The notes below the pieces were generated by a model, which was not told the DNA's origin, ran no database searches, and was given only the letters and a program-made list of their open reading frames with translations. This document shows positions 9,201-17,440 of a stretch of 64,000 nt of DNA, one piece after another. The DNA lies in NCBI GenBank assembly GCA_037176725.1, contig JAZBRS010000014.1, positions 75,436,501 to 75,500,500 on the forward strand, given 5' to 3'. The stretch's first letter is position 1. Each line of letters starts with the position of its first letter. This stretch comes from Posidonia oceanica. Lineage: Eukaryota > Streptophyta > Magnoliopsida > Alismatales > Posidoniaceae. A program made the translations under genes and the position numbers.

Positions 9201-12200
9201 GCAGATCCAGATTCGGCCATCTTTCTTGGGCACAGGTACAATGTTTGCCAGCCATTCAGGATAAAGAACGACCTTCAGGAAGTTGACTCCAAGCTGCTTC
9301 ATTATCTCTTCTTTGATCATGAGCAGCCACTGCGGTCGCCATCTTCTCAGCTTCTGCTTTACTGGCTTGGCATCTGGATTTAATGGCAGATTGTGCACCA
9401 CTATCTCTATGTCAAGGCCGACCATATCTTCATAACTCCAGGCGAAGACATCCGCATATTCTTTTAGGAATGCGATGAATTCAGCTCGAGCCTGGGCGGA
9501 TAGCTGGGCACTGATGCAAACTTCTCTGACTTCCTCAGCTGTGCCAATGTTGACAACCTCCGTTTCTTCTTCAACATGGAGGTTGGGGCCTTCTGGGTCG
9601 TCGTCATAGGACCGGAACTCGGGCAAAGGTTTGTCAGTCTCATCCATGCCCGTATCATCCTCCTCTCCATAAGCAATGAGTTCCGAGAGGATCTCTTTCT
9701 CAAAGGAAGGGCTTGTGATGTCGAAAGAGTGCATGTGTTCCGCTGCTTGGCCCTGGTGACGTTTCAGGATGGTCACGCTTACTCGAGTATTCTTGTAGCC
9801 TCGGTGCGCGACCTCCGTTCCAGCAACTCCTCCTGCTGTTTGCTCTGGCCTGACTGGCTTTGCTGAGTGCTCTGCTGATTCTGCTGAGGGCTCAACTGAC
9901 TCTGCTGCTGATACTACTGACTGCTCTGCCGATTGTGCTGCTGAGGCTGCTGAGACATTCTGCTCTGCTGCTGCTGTATCCACTGCTAATGCTCCTCCCT
10001 CTGGGTCTTCTAGTGTGCTTGTGGAGGATATGCCGGACTGGCGGCTGATCTGGTCATTGCCGCTCGATGCATCGCTCAGGTGGGGCATGGGTTGCACAAA
10101 CCACCTAGACCCGCCTTCTGGTTGAAGAGTGATGAGCTCATCTGGTCTAGGGGAGTCCGACGCTGCTGAGTCTTCTAGGACCATGACAGAAGCATGGTTC
10201 TCCTGCAGAGGAGGGACCGTAACCACGGCTTTCCCTTTCCTTTCTGCAGCTTGATGATCTGCCAGGTCTTCTGCTATTGACTTGATCTGTTCTTGATAAA
10301 GTAGCTCTAAGTCAGACATCCAAGAATCGACCTGGGCTTCTATCGCCACTCCTTCTTCTTCGTCTGAGGGGGAGTCGACGTAGTAGGCGCCGGGGGCCTG
10401 CGGCACTGGCCCGGCTGCAAGACGGATTGCTGCCCTTGGAATTTGCATGATCTGGTTCACGGGCGCGTCCGCCGATGGCAGTTCTGATGTAGAAGGCCCA
10501 AATAGACAGGCCAGCGGTGCTACTGATGAATAAGCTTCCAGGGTCACTGTTGGAGAATAAGCAGGGGTGCTCTTTGGAGGGCTCAAGGGCCCGTAGAATG
10601 TAATGCTCAGTTGGCCTTTTGTGTCGGGCCGTGACTGAGGGAGCGCAGCCTCTGACGCCATGGGGTCTTGCCATGAGAGCTGCTGCAGGTTGTCAGGAGA
10701 ATGCAGAGCAGACTGCGCCAGCTGCATTCCTGAAGATGATGCTGAGAGAGCGAGCTGGGCCACGCTGCTGACTGAGTTAATGGACTGCCCCTCCAGAGAT
10801 GGGGGCAGTGGTACTGATGTGTCTGTGACCGCTGGTAGCATACTTGGTTCTGTCAAGAGGAGTGTCTCTGACTCCTGCACTGCTGCTGACTGTTTTTGGA
10901 GAACTGGTGTGGCTGCTGAAGGATGGGAACTTGCATCTGCCACAGAGCCTGCTGAGCTGCCTGCTGTTTCTGCCAGAGGGAGAGCTAAATAAACTGACTG
11001 TGGGGCCTCTGCCCTGACCACTGTTTCTACTGAGTTGATTGGGACTGCCTCTGTTGCATCAGACTGCTCCTCATCCGAGTAGTAGTCCTCAATACACACC
11101 CAATCCTCTGCCGGCGCTGTGGCTTGGTAGTCGGTTGATCCCAGAATTCCTGCACTGGTAAAGTTAGTGAGGTCTCTGGGGATGGCTGGTGCGTGATCTT
11201 TGAGCTGGAAACAGTGATCTTCGTTGATCTTGGGCTCGTAGCCGAGGCCTTCAGACTTCCTTCGCTCCACTGCTACGATCGGCTCCGCGATCCCTTGGCC
11301 GTGACGCCCGAGTGGCATACCCTTTGTGTAACCCCACCTGTGACATACATTCTCGACCATTCGAAAGGGGTTGCTGTGAACGGTCAAGGAGTTGACACGT
11401 TCAAGATCAGGAACGAAGTTAACTGGCTCACACCGGTTAACGCGATAGAGGGCTTCAGAAGTCTCGGGGTCAAACGGGATGGATTGCGAAGACACGGGAG
11501 AGACTGCTTCAATCCGCTCCTTCTCAAAGTTCTCCGCCATGACGACAATGACATCGTCGCCGTGACGGTACTTTATCATTCGATGGAGGGTCGAAGGAAG
11601 GACCTGATGCTTGTGGAGCCAAGGGCGCCCAAGCAAAAGATTGAAGTTAGGCTTCAAGTCGACGACATAGAATTCTACGTCGAAGACGACCGGACCGATA
11701 GCCAGAGGGATAACCAGAATCCCTAGAGCGTCATGGTGAGTGTTGTCAAAAGCAGTCATTCCCTTCACGGCTGGCGTGATATCCTCGGCTTTGAATCCGA
11801 GCTTGGTTGCTGTACGCAAGGGGTAGACGTTAAGGCCTGACCCGTTATCAACCAGTGTTAGGGGAATGCGGAAGTTTTTGTACTGCACCGTGACGAAAAG
11901 GGGCTGGTTGTGATTAATCCCTGCCGGAGGCAGCTCATCACTTGTGAAAGAGATGACCTGGGGCTCCGCGATTAACCCAACCATGCTCTCCAAGGCAGAA
12001 GGCTCAATGGACTGGGACACACGAGCAGCCTGGAACACGTGAAGAAAAGCCTCGCGGTGTTCGGCAGAAGTGTGGATCAAATCCCAGATGGAGATGTCGA
12101 CTTTGACCTTCTTAAGTTGGGAGGTTAGGTCTGCTTTAGGTTGGCTTCTCCTAGCAGCTGGAGGGGTGATTCTAGCAGGTTCTAAGGGGGTAGTGGAAGG

Positions 12201-12980
12201 AAACTGGGTTACTACAGGCTGGGTTGGGATTTGGCTAACTACGGGCTGATCCGGGGTTGGATCTGCTAAGGGTTGGCCTGAGGGTGGGGGCATAACAGGT
12301 CTAGGGTGAGTTGGCCTCGTTCCCGGTGCTGGGGGCCTGTAAACCCTCCCCGATCGCGTTACTTCCGCGCACATCTCTGTGGCGTAGCTGTAAGGGACGC
12401 GATGGGTGTCCAGGGTCAAATCAATGACGACTGGAGCACGTGCTGCGAGCACAGAAGAGGTTACAGGAGGACCTACGGGGTACTGAGGTCTCTCTAGAGG
12501 GTATGGTTGTTGGGGTGGGAAGGCTGGGGTAGGTTGAGGTCTACCTAGAAGGTGTAGCTGAGGTCGCCCTAAGAGGTGGATGGGGGAACTAGGCTGGGCC
12601 CTAGCTAGAAGGTGCACAGGGGATTGAGCCTGGGGAAGCACGGTGGGAGGCGCGAGAGGGCGCTCTGGCCTGGCACGCGGTCGGATCAAGTGAATTCCCG
12701 ACTCGGAGCCGGCAACTGCCGCGAGATAGAGACTGACTGGGAAAGGCTCAGAGATGTCAGAGATAAGATCAGAAGGGTCGACCACCGAGGTAGCAGGCCC
12801 AGAGGGAAAGACAGAGTGGACGCCTGAGGTTCCCGCCCCTCCCGGATAAGAGTGCTCTAGTAAAGGTTGGCGGACGATGCCAGGATGCGGGGGAACAGCT
12901 GAAGATGCAGATGCATGAGTGCGCGCTTGAGTGGATGCCTCGTGCGTGTCGATCACAATCGTTCCCGATTCGATCAGGTC
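6279..12980 (-). CDS. pol: pol of element A: protease, reverse transcriptase, two RNase H domains, integrase
   Basis: An open frame of about 2225 codons, read from just after the TAG at 12981-12983. It is really the 3' part of a single gag-pol frame, as in element D. Numbering from 12956: retropepsin with LVDNGS (D370); G-patch-like Gly-rich segment at about 540-575; a long Ala/Ser/Glu/Pro-rich linker to about 1130; RT with YVDD at 1351-1354; an RNase H-like connection at about 1470-1590; a second RNase H with YFDG near 1652 running to about 1770; HHCC zinc finger at about 1875-1920; integrase catalytic residues D1948, D2009 and E2045 (D-60-D-35-E); and a basic C-terminus ending KKYYQ. There is no chromodomain. 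This order and the dual RNase H match Tat/Ogre. It makes and integrates cDNA for the element. No internal stop is present. Confidence 0.93.
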   Translation of the reverse strand, partial: DLIESGTIVIDTHEASTQARTHASASSAVPPHPGIVRQPLLEHSYPGGAGTSGVHSVFPSGPATSVVDPSDLISDISEPFPVSLYLAAVAGSESGIHLIRPRARPERPLAPPTVLPQAQSPVHLLARAQPSSPIHLLGRPQLHLLGRPQPTPAFPPQQPYPLERPQYPVGPPVTSSVLAARAPVVIDLTLDTHRVPYSYATEMCAEVTRSGRVYRPPAPGTRPTHPRPVMPPPSGQPLADPTPDQPVVSQIPTQPVVTQFPSTTPLEPARITPPAARRSQPKADLTSQLKKVKVDISIWDLIHTSAEHREAFLHVFQAARVSQSIEPSALESMVGLIAEPQVISFTSDELPPAGINHNQPLFVTVQYKNFRIPLTLVDNGSGLNVYPLRTATKLGFKAEDITPAVKGMTAFDNTHHDALGILVIPLAIGPVVFDVEFYVVDLKPNFNLLLGRPWLHKHQVLPSTLHRMIKYRHGDDVIVVMAENFEKERIEAVSPVSSQSIPFDPETSEALYRVNRCEPVNFVPDLERVNSLTVHSNPFRMVENVCHRWGYTKGMPLGRHGQGIAEPIVAVERRKSEGLGYEPKINEDHCFQLKDHAPAIPRDLTNFTSAGILGSTDYQATAPAEDWVCIEDYYSDEEQSDATEAVPINSVETVVRAEAPQSVYLALPLAETAGSSAGSVADASSHPSAATPVLQKQSAAVQESETLLLTEPSMLPAVTDTSVPLPPSLEGQSINSVSSVAQLALSASSSGMQLAQSALHSPDNLQQLSWQDPMASEAALPQSRPDTKGQLSITFYGPLSPPKSTPAYSPTVTLEAYSSVAPLACLFGPSTSELPSADAPVNQIMQIPRAAIRLAAGPVPQAPGAYYVDSPSDEEEGVAIEAQVDSWMSDLELLYQEQIKSIAEDLADHQAAERKGKAVVTVPPLQENHASVMVLEDSAASDSPRPDELITLQPEGGSRWFVQPMPHLSDASSGNDQISRQSGISSTSTLEDPEGGALAVDTAAAEQNVSAASAAQSAEQSVVSAAESVEPSAESAEHSAKPVRPEQTAGGVAGTEVAHRGYKNTRVSVTILKRHQGQAAEHMHSFDITSPSFEKEILSELIAYGEEDDTGMDETDKPLPEFRSYDDDPEGPNLHVEEETEVVNIGTAEEVREVCISAQLSAQARAEFIAFLKEYADVFAWSYEDMVGLDIEIVVHNLPLNPDAKPVKQKLRRWRPQWLLMIKEEIMKQLGVNFLKVVLYPEWLANIVPVPKKDGRIWICIDYRDLNKASPKDDFPLPHIDVLVDNTAGHKMLSFMDGFSRYNQIKMAEEDMEKTSFITPWGVFCYQVMPFGLKNAGATYQRAMTALFHDLMHQEVEVYVDDMIAKTKEPEDHLACLRKLFDRLRKYKLRLNPKKCVFGVSSGKLLGYIVSQRGIEVDPLKAQAIVDMPPPRTEKEVRSLLGRLQYISRFIAQLTPICEPIFKLLRKNAQIHWSEECQAAFAKIKQLLIKPPVLVPPMPGRPLLLYLSTTQHSMGAVLGQHDESGRKERAIYYLSKKFNECEARYCTLEKTCLSLVWAAQKLRHYMMAYPVQLLCRHDPIKFLFQKPAMVGRCAKWQVLLSQYDITFVTQKSMKGQAMADHLADLPLPEYQPLQTQFPDEDILFAMEDSEQKDPEEAEEWQLYFDGAVNKKGRGVGAVLTTPQGQMTPFARKLTFTCTNNEAEYEACILGLKVALEHEAQKLHVHGDAMLVISQVNGDWKTKDPKLVPYHEHLLRLMEKFKSIRFTYLNRAKNAYADALATLASWLTISEDSTVDVSVTRIEQPAYCMSIEEADPAEGQPWYQDIKSFLESGSFPPDTSAADKRTLARLASKYVLGAGQLYRRSYNQMLLRCLGKSEADTLMLQVHARTCGPHMNGVLLAKKIMLQGYFWQTMEADCCRFVRRCHNCQIHGNFIKAPPHQLHNMSSPWPFSTWGIDVIGAIHPAASNGHRYILVAIDYFTKWVEAASYRTVTAAATEKFIRNNIVARYGVPHSVVFDNGSNFIAKRIEEYLQSLKIKHHRSSPYRPQMNGAVESANKNIVKILKKMAEIHKDWHDKLPYALWAYRTSIRTSTGATPYSLVYGMEAVLPVEVEIPSLRILREAELEEAEWVEDRCVQLNLIDEHRLQAMHNAHCYQKRMARAFLKKVQPRSFQPGDLVLRAIHLPDGRGKFRPNWRGPFVVKRIFSGGAITLEDMDRVEQSEPVNLCYLKKYYQ

Positions 12981-14196
12981 CTAAATTGTGTTCCGTAGGG
13001 AGAAGCAATTATCCGTCGAGCCCGACGCTTCGATGGAAATTGCAGAAGAGGTCCGGCCTAAACCAATGCGGCAGAGGGCTTGGCGGCGGACGAACCTCCG
13101 GGAACTTCAGGAGCGATGCCACCTTCGGCAAGATGACCGTGAGTGGTTCCACCAGTGGGGTGAAATTCCTTCTCTCAGCGGGTGGTCTTCTTTGCCTTGG
13201 GTGTGAGCCTTGCTGGACCGGTGTGGCAGGATAGACCGGTCTAGCGGTGGTAGTGATGTGTGGTGTGTGCGGGTTCCTAGATGCAGGAGCGTACACTATC
13301 TGAGCTGGGGCAAGCCAGGACGGCAAGCGAACAGGCACAGCAGGAGAATCGACGAAAGCAACAGCGGGTTTCGGCGGATCCTTCCTCTTCGGGCGGTTGT
13401 TGCTGCTGCCGCTGTTGTTGTTGTTGGAGGCGCTGCTGTTGGCACTGTTGCTGCTTATCACTGCCTGCTTAGCGAACGCAGAGAGAGCCGGGAAGTTGCC
13501 ACTCCGCAAAGAACTCCCCACGCGCGCTCCAGCTCTGATGAGTGCCGCAAAAGTAGTGACTGGTTGGATGCTAAGCAGAGCTCCGAGAGACGGCTGCGCC
13601 CCTTTGATAACGATCTCGATAGATTCCTCGTCAGAGGGTCTATCTCGAACCTGAGAGGCAAGGGCGCGCCAGCGGCCGACGTACTCCCCGAACGGCTCGC
13701 CAGAGTTCTGCTTGATAGCGATCAAGTCCGCCCTCTTTGGGACAAGATCGAGGTTGAAGGAGTATTGTTCCAGGAACGCCTGACTGAGGTCGTTCCAAGT
13801 CTTGATGGCTGACATGTCAAGCGATGTAAACCACTTGAGTGCCGGCCCGGTCAAACTCTTCTGGAACAGGCGGATCAGCAACCTCTCGTCAGCCTGAAGC
13901 TGAGTGAGATCACCGCAATACGCCTTCAAGTGTGCTACGGGGCAGCCCCTACCATTAAACTTCTTGAAGTCTGGGATTTTGAACTTCGGAGGGAGTACCG
14001 CCTCTGGAAAACAGCAGAGGTCCCAGAATTGGTAGGTCTGGTGCTCAGTACCCTGCACTAGTCGTAGTGCCTTCTCCAAGACGTCCATCCGGTTATTGAT
14101 GGGGTCTGGAATTGCTGCTGTAGGAGAGGGATCAGCAGGGGTAGTGAGCACATACGCCGAATGGGTCGCACCTAAGTGCTCCTCCGGATCTACCAT
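12981..14196 (-). pseudogene. gag: gag of element A, capsid and nucleocapsid part, broken at its 3' end
   Basis: Frame 14196-13009 encodes the retrotransposon gag core: a conserved FPEAVLPPKFKIPDF start, then LKAYCGDL, KWFTSLD and FGEYVGRWRALA. A Ser/Asn-rich stretch and a Pro-rich tail follow. It ends within the single zinc knuckle (C-N-F-H-R-S in place of the full C-x2-H-x4-H-x4-C seen in D), because a 2-nt deletion near 13020-13030 shifts the frame. A TAG at 12981-12983 replaces a CAG codon present in D. Gag would form the cytoplasmic particle and bind RNA; this copy cannot make full-length gag-pol without recoding. Confidence 0.88.
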
Positions 14197-14280
14197 AGCG
14201 TCGCCTGGTGGAGCAACGGGATGGCCGGCGTATCCGTGCTGGGGGACTGTGTATGCAGGAGTGTATGCAGGATGCTGAAC

Positions 14281-15038
14281 TTAGTGCAAAGGAGAAGAGT
14301 AGATGCCATGCTGTGCTGGGATAGGGGTAGGATGACGGAGCACCAGTTGCTGTACGGGCGGGGTGCCAGACAGCGAGCCAATGGGGTACTGGGCTCCAAC
14401 CGGTCCAAAGGATTGACCACCAGAAGGAAGTGGAGCATGCTGTGCTAAGTGTTGTGCAGGAGGCGGTATCGTCGGAACCGTGAGCAGTTGCGACGATGGT
14501 CGAGGCGGAGGTGCAGAGGTTGATGCATGAAATGCAGGAACTGGCCTCGGAGGAACCTCAGGGACGACAGAGACAGAAGGACTAACTGATAGAGTCATGC
14601 CCTGCAGTCTCTGGGCAAGCTCCATCAGGTGCTGGTACTGCGCTTCGGGCGTCTCAGCAGTGGGGACGCTGAAGTGCAGTGCCGGCGGGGATTGAGAAAC
14701 AAGTGGCATGGACACAGATTGTCCGGGAAGGAAGGATTCTACAGAAAGGGTCGCAGCAGCGGTGGAAGGGATGTCGAAAGCGACGTATCCCTGGGACGGA
14801 GGGGGCAGTGGCGTCTCCAGGCGCGAGTAACGGCCGTCAAGATAGACTCGGCGACCGGATCCGGAGGAAGGGAGGCTTGCCACTGTCCCGGGGTGTACTG
14901 AGAACCTAGAGACGTCAGAGGAGGAAACCCTGGCATCGGAGGGGGAACAAGGGGGACAGAAAGAGCAACCGGAGGGGCCGGAACGGAAACACCCTCCGTG
15001 ACAGGAGTAAAAGAAGGCTCACTAACGTACTGGGCCAT
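14281..15038 (-). pseudogene. gag: N-terminal gag region of element A, frameshifted and stop-bearing
   Basis: The likely start is the ATG at 15036-15038 (MAQYVSEP), shared with D. A Pro/Ser/Val-rich disordered region follows, then an ordered segment including LMELAQRL. A 1-nt deletion relative to D near 14822 shifts the frame, and a TAA at 14281-14283 replaces a CAA codon. Downstream, the same frame continues into the gag core at 14196. The open frame upstream of 15038 has no ATG conserved with D, so I chose 15038. Confidence 0.8.
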
Positions 15039-16348
15039 CGCTGACCTAGAGCGCGTGAGAACAGGGCTGCGACGAGTGTTCAAGAGGTGCTTCCTAAAAG
15101 GAGCTATCGTCGCAAGTGCGAATAGCTCGGAAGGGGAATGGTCGCGAACCAAGTCGCAAAAGGGCGTCAACGAGGGTCGATACTCGAGTTTTGGCAAAGG
15201 GAAACTCGCTTACCGATCACGCTGACACAACAGAAGGAAATTAGGGTTAGAAACTAAAGATGAATGCAAATGAGTTAGTTAAGTGGCATGAATGATGTGC
15301 ATGCTTTCTAGTATGCCCCCCTTACCTAACTAGTGTTTCCTAGTAAGGTTGTCTACTCCGGGTATCCCTGGATGTACGGGTCACCGACTCAGGTCAGAAA
15401 AAGTAGGTCCCCTGTCTAACTCCCGGCCCAAAGCTCAGGTAATGACAGGGTGGTGCGTTGGTGGCCTCTACCCCGCCAAAGCGTGGGTGGTACCCTCTAC
15501 TAACACCGACACGACCCCCGGACAAGGAGGGGACGGACCGACCAACTTATGCCACGCCCAAAGCAGTGGAACAAGAAGCCGGAACCGTCCTTCGCAGACT
15601 AGTAGGTGGACTCAGAGGAGAAGAATGCATGCCCTATATGATGCTTATGCAAAATGATTAGAGTTTTTTATCTTGCGCATTTTATTAACCAAAGGGAGTG
15701 AAGGATTGTTTGTAGTCTCTAGTTGCTCCTAGAAGTTCTTTTTACTCGCATTTTTTAGTTAACCATGGGGAAGCAGACAAGTCTCTACTATCCTTAGCAT
15801 GGCAAGCGCAAAAGAGAAGAAAATCAGTCAAGATGGCAAGCAACCAATCATACAACACAACAAAAGGCAAGTGCATGGCATGTGCGAGTGTTTGTGAACA
15901 TGATGGTGAAGAAAAACATTCATCAAGTCAAAAGGCATGTAAGCATATCATGTGCGTGTGTAGTGACATAGCAAGAGTGTAAAAGAAGCATTCAACGTTC
16001 AAAAAGCATGTATTTTAGCCAAACAAAGTACGTAGACATGCAATGTTCGAGAATTAAAGCAGCTATAAACAAGTAAGGTAAAGTAAGGTAAAAGTAAGCA
16101 AACTGTAAAAGAAATAAGAGCGCAAGCAAGACAGTAAGTAAATAAACAGGCAAAGGAGCAAAGCCAGGCAAAGGAAAGCGCAAACCGAGACAAAAGGGGT
16201 GCAAAACCTAAGCAAAGTAGCTACGAAGCGACTCGCTAGGAGTTTGCACAGAAAAGCGAGCAAAACCGGCGAAGAAGGCACACAAGGCAGACAAAGCTGC
16301 AAAACAAGCGAGCGAAAAGCTGGGAACGAAAGCCGGAGTCTAGTCTAG
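15039..16348 (-). promoter_or_regulatory. 5' leader of element A
   Basis: Untranslated region between the primer site and gag. It contains a stem shared with D: CCCTGTC at 15410-15416 pairs with GACAGGG at 15444-15450 around a GC-rich loop. Conserved GGTACCACCC-type sequence flanks it. This is a plausible packaging or dimerisation region by position, but the function is inferred. Positions 15640-16340 are A-rich with simple GCAAA-type words. Confidence 0.6.
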
Positions 16349-16366
16349 TCCCCAGCGGAGTCGCCA
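16349..16366 (-). promoter_or_regulatory. Primer binding site of element A (tRNA-Arg-like)
   Basis: In element sense the site reads TGGCGACTCCGCTGGGGA, one base after the LTR end TACA. Ogre-type elements are known to use a tRNA-Arg primer, and this sequence fits that class. D has the same site with one C-to-T change. Confidence 0.85.
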
Positions 16367-16480
16367 CTGTAGCGATCCCGATCAGAATCAGGCTCGCTAT
16401 ATAGCGGCGATTGGATCTGAGGAAGGGGCTCGACTCGAAAACGCTTGAAATCGAGGAGAAAAAGGAAAGATAAGACAAAT

Positions 16481-16491
16481 CAGAGTCGCCA
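16481..16491 (-). promoter_or_regulatory. Primer-site-like sequence inside the LTR of A
   Basis: Element-sense TGGCGACTCTG repeats the first 11 bases of the primer-site class, 125 nt upstream of the genuine site and inside the LTR. D has the same arrangement. Function unknown. Confidence 0.5.
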
Positions 16492-16629
16492 CCATGTCTA
16501 TTAACGGGAGACAAGGAAAACCAGGGGAAATGCGCGAATTAACACGCAAAACCGAGCAAGAAATGCAAAGCAAAGCAATGCAAAGGAAAACAAATGCAAA
16601 CGAATGCAAATGAGATGACTCTAGCCTAG

Positions 16630-16743
16630 GATAATGGCAGTATGGTCATTGCGGGCCAGAAGACAGGGTAAGGACTCCTGTTACGCGCGGGGAAGGTGTT
16701 AGGCACCCCCGACACGCCCGAGAATCGGTCTTTCTAGGCTTAC
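16630..16743 (-). promoter_or_regulatory. Conserved U5 leader block, copy in LTR A
   Basis: A stretch with the word AAGGTGTTAGGCACCC on the plus strand and flanks AGGACTCCTGTTACG and CGGTCTTTCTAGGCTTA. It is shared with LTR B (22385-22460), fragment E (37098-37168) and LTR D (53547-53650), always antisense to LTR direction. In element sense it lies near the 3' end of U5, hence in the 5' leader of the genomic RNA. Confidence 0.7.
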
Positions 16744-17079
16744 GCTCGCATACGCAGGGAAATGCGGGATTGAATGCCTATGTGCCTATAATGCCTAAAT
16801 GAATGCTCAAGGTGTGCTCTAAGTGGAAGAAACAAGGCAAGGAAGTAAACGTGCTCTCTAAATGCTCAGCTACGCTGTCTGTGTTCCGAACCAGGCGAAA
16901 CCGGGCTCGTGAGAACTCCAGGCAGTAAGCATCACAGCCCTATATGCAAATGCGGGCGAGAAAGCGAAACAGTGAGAAAACCATGCAATGCAATCGACAT
17001 ACAAGGGAAAACGGCGTAAAACACGCAAAACAAGGCGAGAAACGAGAAAGGCACCTGGAACGGAGCAAAAGGGCAAAAC

Positions 17080-17440
17080 CGGCACGCAAAACAAGCGAGA
17101 AAGCAAGGCAGCATGCAAAACGAGACAAGGAAGCAAAGAGGCACGCAAAACGGTGCCAAAAACGAGAGCGGCACGCAAAACAAGCGAGAAAGCAAGGCAG
17201 CACGTAAAACGAGACAAGGAAGCAAAGAGGCACGCAAAACGGTGCCAAAAACGAGAGCGGCACGCAAAACAAGCGAGAAAGCAAGGCAGCATGCAAAACA
17301 AGGCAAGAAAACAGAATGGCATGCAAAACGATGCAAAAGCGAGAGCGGCACGCAAAACAAGCGAGAAAGCAAGGCAGTGCACAAAACAAGGCAAGAGAAC
17401 AGAAGGGCACGCAAAACGGTGCCAAAACAGCGAAGCAAAA
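17080..17440 (-). repeat. About 88-bp tandem repeat inside LTR A
   Basis: GGCACGCAAAACAAGCGAG recurs at about 17081, 17170, 17259 and 17346 (spacing 87-89 bp), with shorter sub-units ending in GGCACGCAAAAC. The equivalent region in D (53030-53290) has the same words in shorter units. Apparent Lys/Arg- or Cys/Leu-rich ORFs here come from the repeat period. Confidence 0.85.
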
